Below are positions 37,441 to 45,534 of a stretch of DNA of 64,000 nucleotides, piece by piece (within the stretch, counting starts at the first letter, position 1; each line of letters begins with the position of its first letter). Source of the stretch: Pseudomonadota bacterium (GTDB lineage Bacteria > Pseudomonadota > Gammaproteobacteria > Steroidobacterales > Steroidobacteraceae); contig JAJZDX010000026.1 of assembly GCA_021805865.1 (NCBI GenBank), positions 1 through 64,000 of the forward strand. Direction: 5' to 3'. Made by a program: the position numbers and the translations under genes. The notes beneath the pieces were generated by a model. That model saw nothing but the letters and a program-made list of their open reading frames with translations, was not told the origin of the DNA and did not search any database.

Positions 37441-37465
37441 CGCGATGCCCGTCATCGGTCCCGGG

Positions 37466-38809
37466 TCAATAGGCGTAAAACGGGCCGTAGCCGGCCGAGG
37501 TGTCCGCCCCGGAGATGGCAACGTACACGTTGCGGCCGAAGAAGAACGGCAGACCGAAATCGAACGAGCAGTCGCTCGAGCCGCAGATGGCCGTCTGATC
37601 GCCGGCGTTCGCGCCGATGTCGTTGTATGCGGTATCCCCGTTGTTGAACAGCGTGCTGGCGTCGCCGACGTAGAAGGTCACGGGCGAGCTCGTCCCGGTC
37701 ATCGCGCCGCTCGAGTTCACCCCGTAGTTGGTGGCGCTCAGCGTGACCGTGGAGCTCGGGCAGAACCAGCCGGAAAGGCTCGAGCTCGTGCAGGGCGGGA
37801 TCGAGGTGTCGTTGAAGTAGTAGGCATTAGAGCCTGTATCGAACAGGGAGTAGGGGAGGGAATAGCCGTCGAAATCCGTGGTGACATCGCCGCTGGCGTT
37901 GGCGGTGAGCACGGTCTGCGCGGTCAGAGCATTGTTGCCTTCGGTGTCGATGCCGAACACGAGCGAGCCGGTGACCGTCGGCGCGCCGCCCGAGGAGATC
38001 GCGGGCAGCTCGATGATCACGCCGTTGTTGTCGGTCTGGAAGTCGGCCACGGGATTGGTCGCCTGCTCGGAGGTGTCGACCGCCGCGCCGACGCAGCTCG
38101 CGCCATTGGAGGGGCAGCTGAAGTAAACCCCGCTGTTTGCGGCATTGCTGCCCGTGGAGCAGCTCGTGCCGCAATCATGGGTGAAGGGACCGATGCCCAG
38201 GATGCCGTTGGCACCGAAGGTGGCGACCGTGTCCTCGTTGGTGCCGGTGGCGCTGCAGCCGGAGGGGATGGGTGGAAAGCTGGACTCGCCGCTCTGGGTG
38301 GGGTCGCCGATCACCTGGATCGGTACGCTGGCGGCCGATTCGCCGCTGATGTCGATATCAGCGGTTGCGATCGGACCCCAGCTGTAGCCGTCGACGAACG
38401 CGGTGCACTCGGCGATGGTATTGCCGTTGGGGTCGGTCTCGGCCGGCAGGTTGAGGCTCAATGGGTTGCCGTTGGCGTCGGTGGCGTCGGCGAGGATCCT
38501 GAATCCATACGAGCCGGTGTCGACCTCGATGTGATTGAAGGTCTGGCACTGGGTGGTGCTGCCGGGATAGCAGATCGTGACGGTCGTGTAGGGAATGTCG
38601 ACCGAATTGACGGACGTGCCATTGGGGCTGGGCCCGGCATCCACGACGATCGTGGCGACGTTGTTCGTTTGGCCGCTGCCCGAGCTGCCCGAGCTGCCTG
38701 TGCTACCCGAGCCGCCGGTGGTGACGCCCGCCCCTCCGCCTCCGCCGCAGGAGGCGATCGCGAGCATCAGCGGGACGAGCCCCAGTAAAAAGAGCGTTCG
38801 TGTGCGCAT
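37466..38809 (-). CDS. DUF3443 lipoprotein with two DTGS motifs (copy 2)
   Basis: A 447-aa paralogue of the neighbouring gene, with signal peptide and lipobox (LVPLMLAIASCGGGG) and a Gly/Ser linker. HIEVDTGSYGFRIL (~115) and YSLFDTGSNAYYF (~330) repeat the pair of DTGS motifs; GANGILGIGPFTHDCG and FDFGLPFFFGRNVYVAI are shared with copy 1, as is the GP-aromatic-AY end. Extra cysteine-containing loops differ. The ATG at 38809 is used; the frame open to 38917 has no signal peptide at its start. A local tandem duplication followed by divergence explains the pair. Confidence 0.8.
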   Translation of the reverse strand: MRTRTLFLLGLVPLMLAIASCGGGGGAGVTTGGSGSTGSSGSSGSGQTNNVATIVVDAGPSPNGTSVNSVDIPYTTVTICYPGSTTQCQTFNHIEVDTGSYGFRILADATDANGNPLSLNLPAETDPNGNTIAECTAFVDGYSWGPIATADIDISGESAASVPIQVIGDPTQSGESSFPPIPSGCSATGTNEDTVATFGANGILGIGPFTHDCGTSCSTGSNAANSGVYFSCPSNGASCVGAAVDTSEQATNPVADFQTDNNGVIIELPAISSGGAPTVTGSLVFGIDTEGNNALTAQTVLTANASGDVTTDFDGYSLPYSLFDTGSNAYYFNDTSIPPCTSSSLSGWFCPSSTVTLSATNYGVNSSGAMTGTSSPVTFYVGDASTLFNNGDTAYNDIGANAGDQTAICGSSDCSFDFGLPFFFGRNVYVAISGADTSAGYGPFYAY

Positions 38810-38828
38810 GGGGTCCGTGTGCCTGTCG

Positions 38829-39302
38829 CTAGTGAAGATCGGAGAGGGAAACGCCCGAGGGCAGGAGCGAGGGCACGTACGCCATGCCGAAGAATGCGCG
38901 CATGTGGCCGCCGGCATGCACGACGAACTTCGCGCTGGTCAGCTCGATGTGGTTGCGCCCGAATCGCTGGGTCTTCTCCGCCGCCTTCAGCTGGCTGAAG
39001 TACTGGCTGCCCAGGGTCTGCTCGAGGTTCGGCATGGTCGGTCCGTGCCAGCTGACGGCGAAAACGATGCCGGCGGGGGACACGAATTCCTTTACCACCG
39101 TGCCGGAGGGCAGGGTGATCTCCTCCACGGTATAGCCGATGCCGGTCCGCTGGCGCAGCTGCCCTTTCATCCTGGCCCGATCGGCCGACACCGAGGCGAC
39201 CGGCTGGCCGAGGCCGGCGCGGGCGGGCGCATGAGCGGATCCGAGCAGCAGGCCGGTACCGAAGAGGAGGGTGGCTGCGAGGGGGGGGTGGATGGCTTTC
39301 AT
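38829..39302 (-). CDS. DUF2844 family exported protein
   Basis: A 157-aa product with a signal peptide (LAATLLFGTGLLLGSAHAPARA) and a compact domain (GIGYTVEEITLPSGTVVKEFVS, GIVFAVSWHGPTMPNL, HIELTSAKFVVHAGGHMRAFFG) matching DUF2844. It precedes the two DUF3443 genes with a 19-base gap, a combination known from other proteobacteria, and is probably co-transcribed with them. Function unknown; likely periplasmic. Confidence 0.82.
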   Translation of the reverse strand: MKAIHPPLAATLLFGTGLLLGSAHAPARAGLGQPVASVSADRARMKGQLRQRTGIGYTVEEITLPSGTVVKEFVSPAGIVFAVSWHGPTMPNLEQTLGSQYFSQLKAAEKTQRFGRNHIELTSAKFVVHAGGHMRAFFGMAYVPSLLPSGVSLSDLH

Positions 39303-39511
39303 GATCCGGCACTATAGCGGTGAAGACGATGAATTCTTGTAAAGAAAATGATGGTGATCGGCTGCGGCCGTATCTGGACTGAACGGCCGGCCGCTTTCCC
39401 GGTTTACGGGCAAGCCCCCCATGAGCGCCCAAGCCAGCCGGAGGCCCCGCCGGGATCGTGAGCCGATGGACATCCCGCGCGCTGTCCGATAGGATGCGCC
39501 CCCCTTTCGGT

Positions 39512-39588
39512 GGAGCGGTAGTTCAGCTGGTTAGAATACCGGCCTGTCACGCCGGGGGTCGCGGGTTCGAGTCCCGTCCGCTCCGCCA
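39512..39588 (+). tRNA. tRNA-Asp (anticodon GTC)
   Basis: A 77-nt cloverleaf with acceptor GGAGCGG/CCGCTCC, anticodon stem CCGGC/GCCGG around CTGTCAC (anticodon GTC), T arm GGTTCGAGTCC and encoded CCA. An integrase relic lies immediately downstream. Confidence 0.95.
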
Positions 39589-39606
39589 TAAATCAACGAC
39601 TTAGAA

Positions 39607-39624
39607 AGCCCCGTTCGCGGGGCT
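39607..39624 (+). terminator. Hairpin terminator after tRNA-Asp
   Basis: A 7-bp stem AGCCCCG/CGGGGCT closes a TTCG tetraloop 18 bases after the tRNA, followed by GTCTAAATAT. The stable UUCG-type loop and position support a terminator although the T-run is poor. Confidence 0.65.
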
Positions 39625-39626
39625 GT

Positions 39627-40290
39627 CTAAATATCCGCCCCGAGTGTCCATGATCTTGGACGCGGGGTCGGCAGCGGCAGGGGGGCGGCCAGCCTCGGGA
39701 GGCGTCGATAGACGCGCCGTGTGAGGGCTGCGGACTGGTGTCCCATGCGGTCGGCGGCGGCCTGATCAGAGTCCGCGTCACTCGCGGGCTTTGCCCTGAG
39801 ATCGTGGAGGCGCGAGCGCTGCCCGCCCGCGGCAACACAGGCGCTCATCGTCCTGTGCCCAAGAGTCTTGGAGCCGTCCGGCGCGTACGGCTTTCCCTCC
39901 CACGTGCAGATCAGCGCGGCCCGCAGCCGCAGCGGCTCGCGCAAGAGCGCGTCAACAGTCCGTCCAGATCGTCGCTCCACCGGATGACCTGCTGCTCGCC
40001 CGCCTTGCAGCGGGTGAACGGGAGTCCCGCGTCGGTGATGTGACGCCGCTCGAGCGCGAGAAGCGTGGAGCCATCCCGTCCGCGGGGCAGCGCCAGGTCC
40101 ATCGCGTACTGCACCATCGGTGGCGCGAGCGCGGCTACGGCGAGGAATTCCTCATCGGTCACGTAGCGCTCACGCGGCTGCCCGCCGGGTAGCCGCAGGC
40201 CGTGGCACGGGTTTGGCGCGGACAGCATCCCGATCCGGCGGGCGAAGGTCATGACAGCAGACAGCAGGCGCATCACGCCCTCGCGGCGGA
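39627..40290 (-). pseudogene. Decayed tyrosine-recombinase integrase at tRNA-Asp
   Basis: Leftward segments reconstruct the central and C-terminal parts of an integrase: MRLLSAVMTFARRIGMLSAPNP, RERYVTDEEFLAVAALAPPM and LLALERRHITDAGLPFTRCKAG in one frame, then LICTWEGKPYAPDGSKTLG, SRLHDLRAKPASDAD (HxxR) and MGHQSAALTRRVYRR (GH and the Tyr) in another, with a frameshift near 39950. The N-terminal core-binding domain is missing or unrecognisable. The C-terminal end faces tRNA-Asp, marking an old integration there. Confidence 0.8.
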
Positions 40291-40448
40291 CATGCCAATC
40301 AGCTCCGTGCCGAAGGCACACTCCTCGAGGCAAATGCTTATCGCGCGTTCTATGGCGGCCCACGGCTCCTCCCCTTGCGGATAGCCGCAAAACTGGGTTG
40401 CCGGCGGACCCGTGGCGGCGCGGGTCCGTCGATGGCGGCGCGCCGGCG

Positions 40449-40736
40449 GGTCCCTTTCGGTTCTGGGGCGACTTGGATTTCGCGGGTATGCAGATCCTGA
40501 AGGCCCTGCGCAACCGCTTTGAGGGGCTCAGCGCCAGGAGACCCGGCTGCGAGTCGATGCTGGAAGCGCTCCGAAGCCGGGGCGGGTACAGGCCGTTCGG
40601 GCCCGGAGAGTCCGGCCAATCCGATCCGCACCTGACCGGATGTTCGTTTGCGGATACCGTGCTGGTGCCGGCCATCGGCCGGCACGGCCCGCTCGATCAG
40701 GAGTGCGTGACGCAGATGACACGGCGCTGCCCGTAG
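40449..40736 (+). pseudogene. JetD-like (DUF2220) C-terminal remnant
   Basis: The rightward frame encodes PFRFWGDLDFAGMQILKAL, then RRPGCESMLEALRSRGGY and DPHLTGCSFADTVLVPAIG, ending soon after LDQECVTQ. This resembles the C-terminal Toprim-like DUF2220 domain of JetD, the nuclease subunit of Wadjet anti-plasmid systems, including the acidic WGDLD motif. Upstream sequence in this frame is not protein-like and no JetA, JetB or JetC is present, so it is a truncated relic of about 96 codons. The assignment rests on remembered motif similarity. Confidence 0.5.
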
Positions 40737-40763
40737 GCGCGGCTTGGAGCGATGAAAGGGTTG

Positions 40764-42932
40764 CTATGTGTGTTCGGGCAGCGCGATGCAAGGTGAGAGC
40801 AGCTCCTTGAGCAGCCCGAGCAGCTGATCGGGATCGACGGGCTTGCTCAGAAAGTGGAGATTCTCGTCGTCGCGCAGCCTCTTTGCGGCCGTGGAGGTGT
40901 CGCCGGTGATCAGGACCGCCTTGAAGTCGCTCCCACGGACTCGGCGCACGGACTCGATGACCTGCTCGCCGATCTCACCGCCGGCCAGATGGTAGTCGGT
41001 GATCACCAGCTTAAGATCCAGCAATACGCGCACGCGCTCGCGCGCCTGTGCGACCGAGCTCGCCGTGGCCACCCGGTAGCCCTCGGCCATGAGCAGCAGC
41101 CGGGTCGCATCGAGCACGGCCGGCTCATCGTCGACGACCAGAACGTGGTGCGCGCTCCTGGCGCTTCGCTCAGCGGCAGACCTGACTCCCGGTTGGCTCT
41201 GCGCCCCGACGGTCGCGATGCCTGCGGGCAGCCTGAGCACGAATGTCGAGCCCTTGCCGACTTCGGAGTGAACATCCAGCTCGAGGTTCAAGAGCTTGAC
41301 GATCCGGCTCACGATGCTGAGGCCGAGGCCGTAGCCCTCCCGGGTTGCATTCGTCGGCACACCGATCTGGTAGAACTCCTCGTAGATGTGGCCGATCTCC
41401 TGCGGCGCCATGCCGATGCCGGTGTCGCTCACCTCGATGCGCACCTCCTCGCCTTCGGTCGAGGCGCGCAACCGAACGTTTCCCTGCCACGTGTACTTGA
41501 TCGCGTTGCTCAGAAGGTTGCGAAGCACCTGTCCTACGAGGGATAGATCGGAACGCACCCACACGGAAGAGCCTTCCATATCCAGCCGCAGGCCTTTGCT
41601 CGCCGCGACATTCGCAAACTCGCCGCGCAGCTGATCGAGGAGCGCAAAGGCCTGCCAGTCCGTGAGCACCGGCCTCACCGCGCCGGATTCGAGCTTGCTG
41701 ATGTCGAGCAGCGCGTTGAGCAATCGGGACATGACGCCGATCGCCGCTTCCTGTTGTGACAGGGCTCTCCCCGGGTCGGGGTCCCTGACCATGCGGCGCA
41801 GGGCGCCATTGAGCAGAGAAATCGTCTGCAGCGGCTGACGCAGATCATGGCTCGCCGTCGCAAGGAACGTGCTCTTCGCGCGGTCGGCTCTTTCGGCCTT
41901 GGCGCGCGCCTCGCGCAGCTGCTCGAGGGTGCGCTTGCGGTCGGAAATGTCGCGAATGGCGCTTGCGATGTGCAGTCCCCCGGGCATGGCGACCGGACCG
42001 AGAGTCACTTCGACCGGAAATTCGCAGCCATCGTGTCGGCGCGCGACCAGCTCGACGCTCGAGCCGACGGGGCGTGGTGCCGGAGTCGGAGCCTGCGCGT
42101 CGGGGAGGGGCGCCTGGCCGGCGAAATATCCCGTAGGGATCAGGATCTTGATCGATTTCCCGATCAGCTCCTGCCGGTTGTACCCGAACAGCGTCTCCGT
42201 GCGCGCATTGACCAGGGAGATTCGGCTCGCCCCGTCAACAACGACCATCGCATCCGGGGCGGAGTCCATGAGCGCCCGAAAGCGCTCCTCGGCCTGCTGC
42301 AGAGCGAGGAAGTCGCGGCGGGTGAGCGTGTTGGCAATCAATCCGATGAGTACCGCGAGACCGCTGCCGGCCAGGATCAAATCGAGCGCCATGTTGCTCG
42401 CGCGGGCCATTCGCCGCTGCCGTTGCGCAATGCTGCCTCGCTCCTCGGTGATCAGATCGGAGACGTTGGCGCCAATGGCGTTCTGAAGCCTTTCCTCACT
42501 GCCGTTCATCATGAGCGCCGCCGCGCGCGGAGCGCCGTGGCCGGTGCGCGCGCGCAAGACCCGGGCAGTGAACGCCTCGAGCTGCTCGACCAGGGTGCTG
42601 ATCACCGCGAGGCGGGGCCGTTCCGAGGGATTGTCCGCCGTCAGCGCATGCGCTCTTTGCAGGGCTGCATTGGCTTTGGCGACGGTCTGACCGTATGCCT
42701 TGAGATACGCATCATCCCCGGTGATGAGGTAGCCGCGCTCAGCGGTCAAGAAGTCCGAGTCGGCGACCACGACCGAGAGCAGCGCGCCGGCCACCTCCTG
42801 GGAGTGCGCCACCGAGGTCGCGTAGTCGCGTGACCGGGACGCGCTCCAGTACGCGAGTGCTCCGATGGCGATGGACACGCCCGCTGCGGCGATGAACTTG
42901 GCCGCGATTCTGTGCTGTGGCGTGAGCTGCAT
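40764..42932 (-). CDS. CHASE3 / PAS hybrid histidine kinase
   Basis: A 722-aa membrane kinase. A first membrane segment (~11-31), a periplasmic CHASE3 domain (~37-180, with FLTAERGYLITGDDAYL), a second segment (~185-205), a PAS domain (~212-330), HisKA with H~361 in ATASHDLRQPLQT, an intact ATPase (NLLSNAIKYT, DTGIGM, GYGLGLSIV) and a C-terminal receiver (~600-715, Asp in VITDYHLAGG). The kinase-receiver part is closely similar to the gene at 55119. The frame continues to 43364, but the ATG at 42932 lies just before the first membrane segment. Signal and partner are unknown. Confidence 0.88.
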   Translation of the reverse strand: MQLTPQHRIAAKFIAAAGVSIAIGALAYWSASRSRDYATSVAHSQEVAGALLSVVVADSDFLTAERGYLITGDDAYLKAYGQTVAKANAALQRAHALTADNPSERPRLAVISTLVEQLEAFTARVLRARTGHGAPRAAALMMNGSEERLQNAIGANVSDLITEERGSIAQRQRRMARASNMALDLILAGSGLAVLIGLIANTLTRRDFLALQQAEERFRALMDSAPDAMVVVDGASRISLVNARTETLFGYNRQELIGKSIKILIPTGYFAGQAPLPDAQAPTPAPRPVGSSVELVARRHDGCEFPVEVTLGPVAMPGGLHIASAIRDISDRKRTLEQLREARAKAERADRAKSTFLATASHDLRQPLQTISLLNGALRRMVRDPDPGRALSQQEAAIGVMSRLLNALLDISKLESGAVRPVLTDWQAFALLDQLRGEFANVAASKGLRLDMEGSSVWVRSDLSLVGQVLRNLLSNAIKYTWQGNVRLRASTEGEEVRIEVSDTGIGMAPQEIGHIYEEFYQIGVPTNATREGYGLGLSIVSRIVKLLNLELDVHSEVGKGSTFVLRLPAGIATVGAQSQPGVRSAAERSARSAHHVLVVDDEPAVLDATRLLLMAEGYRVATASSVAQARERVRVLLDLKLVITDYHLAGGEIGEQVIESVRRVRGSDFKAVLITGDTSTAAKRLRDDENLHFLSKPVDPDQLLGLLKELLSPCIALPEHT

Positions 42933-43424
42933 GAGGATGATCGAAGGAATCGCCCCCGATGGCAGCCGGAGGGAAAGCCGCCAGAGTCGGCCGACGCTAC
43001 GGAGCGGCAGGCCGGGCCGCAATACGTAGAAGTCCGAAGCACTGCACGTGTCGCGCACTGCGCCCGGGGGAATGGTCGTCAGGGGCCCGGTGGCGCCGCT
43101 CGAGCGGCCGCAGCCGCGCCCGGGAATCAGGGCCGATTCAAGCCGGCTTTTTCGGGCAGGCGCTTTGGCGCGCTGCGCAAAGCTCGCTGGATCGCGGCGC
43201 TCGCGCGCGGGATTGAAAGGCTTGCCGATGATGCCGTCGGTCTTTTCCGCAATTGCCTCGCGCAGGTTCGCCTGAGTGGTCTCGGCGGCCACCCCGAGCG
43301 CGGCCGTCTCGGCGCTCGGGCAGCGGAAATGGACGGAGCGGGAGGCGCTGCGATCCACGGACAAATGAAGGAAATGCGGGCTGCCATGGGCGAGGGATTT
43401 ACAGAGCTCGCGGCTCTCATCGAG
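42933..43424. other. Region between hybrid kinase and bicupin genes
   Basis: These 492 bases have open frames on both strands, including an upstream extension of the kinase frame, but none has a clear start or a recognisable domain. I treat it as non-coding or decayed, holding the kinase promoter. Confidence 0.4.
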
Positions 43425-44102
43425 TCATCCCGGATGCAGATACGGGAAGCCTCCTTCCTTGACGTAGAGCTCGCAGCCCGCCGAGGTCCTCGGGGCGTGC
43501 CGAGACCGAGGGGGCAGGCGCAGCCATGTGTGCTCGCCATAGCGGCCATGCTCATCCTCGAACGAGCCCTGAAGGACGAGCAGTTCGGCACCGAGCGGAT
43601 AGGCCCGCTCGCCAGGGGTCGCATCCGCCCTCCAGCGCTCCAGGTACGTGCGGTCAGCGTATCCTTCCTGGGAATAGAGCCGTTTGAGGTCGCGGCCGGC
43701 TTCCCTCGTCCATGCCATCGTGCGGGTATCGATCGCAACGTGTCTGCGGTCGCGCCCGGGGAATTGTCTGAGCTTCACGAACAGCAGACACCCCTCGCGC
43801 GAGAACGGCGCATGGCGGAACCCTTCCGGGTTCAGCAGGTAGGTGCCCGCCGGCCAGTCCCCGTGCTCATCCGAGAACACTCCCTCGAGAACGAGGATTT
43901 CTTCCCCGTCCGGATGCTCGTGCACCGGGAATGCCGATCCGCGCTCGTAGCGCACGATCGAGGTGACCTGACCGGATTCCGGGGGGCCGACATGATGCAG
44001 GCGCCGGCGCCAGACCGTTCCGCTGGGACTTGCCGTCCACGGCAAGGACTGCGCATCGACGGCCACGCGGGCGGCGAGATCGCCGTTCAGGGGCTCGGTC
44101 AT
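43425..44102 (-). CDS. ChrR-like bicupin protein
   Basis: A 225-aa protein with two cupin units. The first has HEHPDGEEILVLEGVFSDEHGDW (~60-85) and RHAPFSREGCLLFVKLRQF, as in the cupin domain of ChrR anti-sigma factors; the second has GAELLVLQGSFEDEHGRYG and SRHAPRTSAGCELYVKEG. The metal-binding His/Glu set is present in the first unit (HEHPDGEE) and degenerate in the second. There is no anti-sigma helix or ECF sigma gene nearby. Start supported by GAAGGG upstream; the frame open to 44579 is not used. Possible dioxygenase or sensor role; unknown. Confidence 0.8.
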   Translation of the reverse strand: MTEPLNGDLAARVAVDAQSLPWTASPSGTVWRRRLHHVGPPESGQVTSIVRYERGSAFPVHEHPDGEEILVLEGVFSDEHGDWPAGTYLLNPEGFRHAPFSREGCLLFVKLRQFPGRDRRHVAIDTRTMAWTREAGRDLKRLYSQEGYADRTYLERWRADATPGERAYPLGAELLVLQGSFEDEHGRYGEHTWLRLPPRSRHAPRTSAGCELYVKEGGFPYLHPG

Positions 44103-44441
44103 GATCTTGGCCCTTCGCTGCAATGACGCCCCACGGGGATACGGAGCGCCCGTGCACATTCTACAGGCCCCGGACCTCGAGGGGGATGGCGGAGGACAGC
44201 GTGCCCGGGCGAGTCGACCTCGCGCTGCGCCTGCCCGTGCGGCGAAGATCCTCGAGTCCGGGCGGACAGGCAACAACGGCGCGAGGCCCCTTGCGAGGGT
44301 TCCCGGTGCCTGCAGGCGCGGGTCGTGTCGCGCTTCGCCTTCCATTCGATCCGCACAGTCATATCTTTGAGCGCCGCCGGCATTGGCGGGACGGGTCGAG
44401 GGGCTTAACGTAGGTCCGTCGTCAGATCCATGGAGCCTGTC
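44103..44441. other. Region between bicupin and small ORF
   Basis: No credible gene is visible in these 339 bases, which separate divergent genes and must hold their promoters. No clear -35/-10 pair was found. Confidence 0.45.
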
Positions 44442-44585
44442 ATGAGCGTGACGGACTGGAGCATTTATCGTCGGCAGGTCGCGGTGAGCGTTGCCGTTGG
44501 CGTTGCCAGGCTGAGTCCTGACGCCGTCAGGGGCTGCGCTGCCGGTGCCGTGGACGCCTTCGGCGCGGCCGCCGCGCACCGTTGA
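44442..44585 (+). CDS. Small hypothetical protein, 47 aa
   Basis: A short frame from ATG 44442 encodes MSVTDWSIYRRQVAVSVAVG and then LSPDAVRGCAAGAVDAFG, a mildly hydrophobic, Ala/Val-rich sequence. Its stop overlaps GAGGAGG, which serves the HPP-family gene 16 bases later, so translation may be coupled. No family recognised; it could be a truncated remnant. Confidence 0.35.
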   Translation: MSVTDWSIYRRQVAVSVAVGVARLSPDAVRGCAAGAVDAFGAAAAHR

Positions 44586-44601
44586 GGAGGGCGTGCGGAC
44601 A

Positions 44602-45123
44602 ATGAACGGCGGAGATCGGTTGGCGGGCCGAGTGCTCGCGTGTTGGGGTACCGCGATTTCCCCCAGCCTGCCGGCCTGGCTGTGGATGGCCGGGCTGCTC
44701 GGGGCGTTGGCCTGGATCGATCACTCGGGCGGCGGAGTCTTCCTGGTTCCTCCCTTCGCGGCCACCTTGACGATCCTGGTGTATTTGCCCGGGGTCGCGA
44801 TCGCCCAACCGCTTGCCGTCGTGTGTGGCTCGGTGGCCGGTGCGGCGCTCGGCACCGGTCTCACCGCGCTCCTCGGCTTCGGTCCCGGCGTGGCGATGGT
44901 GGCCGCGCTGAGCGCCGCGATCGTGCTGCCGCTGCTGCGCATCTTCCATCCGCCCGGCATCGCCCTGGCGATGTATCCCGCCCTGTTGCATCCGGGCGCG
45001 TGGTTCACCGTTGAGGTGGTGTTGCCCTTCACGCTCGCTGCGGTAAGCTCCGCTGCGCTCATGAGCCGGTTGCTCCCCGGATTTCCGCGCTACCCGAGGT
45101 CGATGGGGGCCAAGGCCGGCTGA
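44602..45123 (+). CDS. HPP-family integral membrane protein
   Basis: A 173-aa protein with four to five hydrophobic segments (LPAWLWMAGLLGALAWI, FAATLTILVYLPGVAIAQP, VAGAALGTGLTALLGF) and the HPP motif in IFHPPGIALAMYPALLHPG. HPP proteins are membrane proteins; some are linked to nitrite transport, but the role here is unknown. A GAGGAGG lies 11 bases before the ATG; a GTG at 44593 is too close to it. The C-terminus is basic. Confidence 0.75.
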   Translation: MNGGDRLAGRVLACWGTAISPSLPAWLWMAGLLGALAWIDHSGGGVFLVPPFAATLTILVYLPGVAIAQPLAVVCGSVAGAALGTGLTALLGFGPGVAMVAALSAAIVLPLLRIFHPPGIALAMYPALLHPGAWFTVEVVLPFTLAAVSSAALMSRLLPGFPRYPRSMGAKAG

Positions 45124-45167
45124 TCCCGCTGCGGGCTGAGATATCGCCCGCTCCCTCCAAGGCCAGG

Positions 45168-45338
45168 CTGCATCGCACCGGCTCGATCTGGCTCACGCTC
45201 CTGCTGATCGACATCATACGAGCGGGTCTGACGGAGGCGACCCGCTCGCGCCTCGTCCGCCTCGCCCTGTTCTGGCACTTCCTCGACCTGATCTGGGTCG
45301 CAATCTTCTCGATCGTGTCCCTGGGAGGGCGCGCGTGA
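45168..45338 (+). pseudogene. Cytochrome oxidase subunit III C-terminal remnant
   Basis: The frame encodes LHRTGSIWLTLLLIDII, then RSRLVRLALFWHFLDLIWVAI, ending SLGGRA, the last two membrane helices of a cytochrome c/o oxidase subunit III (CtaE/CyoC). The family's much longer N-terminal part is absent; the frame directly upstream is unrelated. It directly follows the HPP gene, so a deletion seems to have joined them. Confidence 0.7.
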
Positions 45339-45391
45339 GTTCCTCCGCACCCCACTCTGCCGCCGCCCCGGAGGCGGCCCCGGCTCCCTGA
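45335..45391 (+). pseudogene. Truncated oxidase subunit IV-like N-terminus
   Basis: A GTG overlapping the stop of the subunit III remnant (GTGA) opens an 18-codon frame MSSSAPHSAAAPEAAPAP before TGA. The position and Ser/His/Ala-rich start resemble the N-terminus of CyoD-type subunits, which follow subunit III, but the hydrophobic remainder is missing. Confidence 0.35.
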
Positions 45392-45534
45392 TGGCTCCAA
45401 AACCGGACATTTTCAGCAGGGGCTGCGTCAGGAGGTCTGAATTTGGTATGATGATTTCTCCCACAGGACGCACCTGCCCGCACCGGCCGCGGGTTGTTGC
45501 ATCTGAATTCCACCTGAACATCCCGAACTGGAAA

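Noticed and set aside
42912-44126. 404-codon plus-strand frame
   Set aside because: Overlaps the bicupin gene on the other strand, which has clear cupin motifs and a ribosome binding site.
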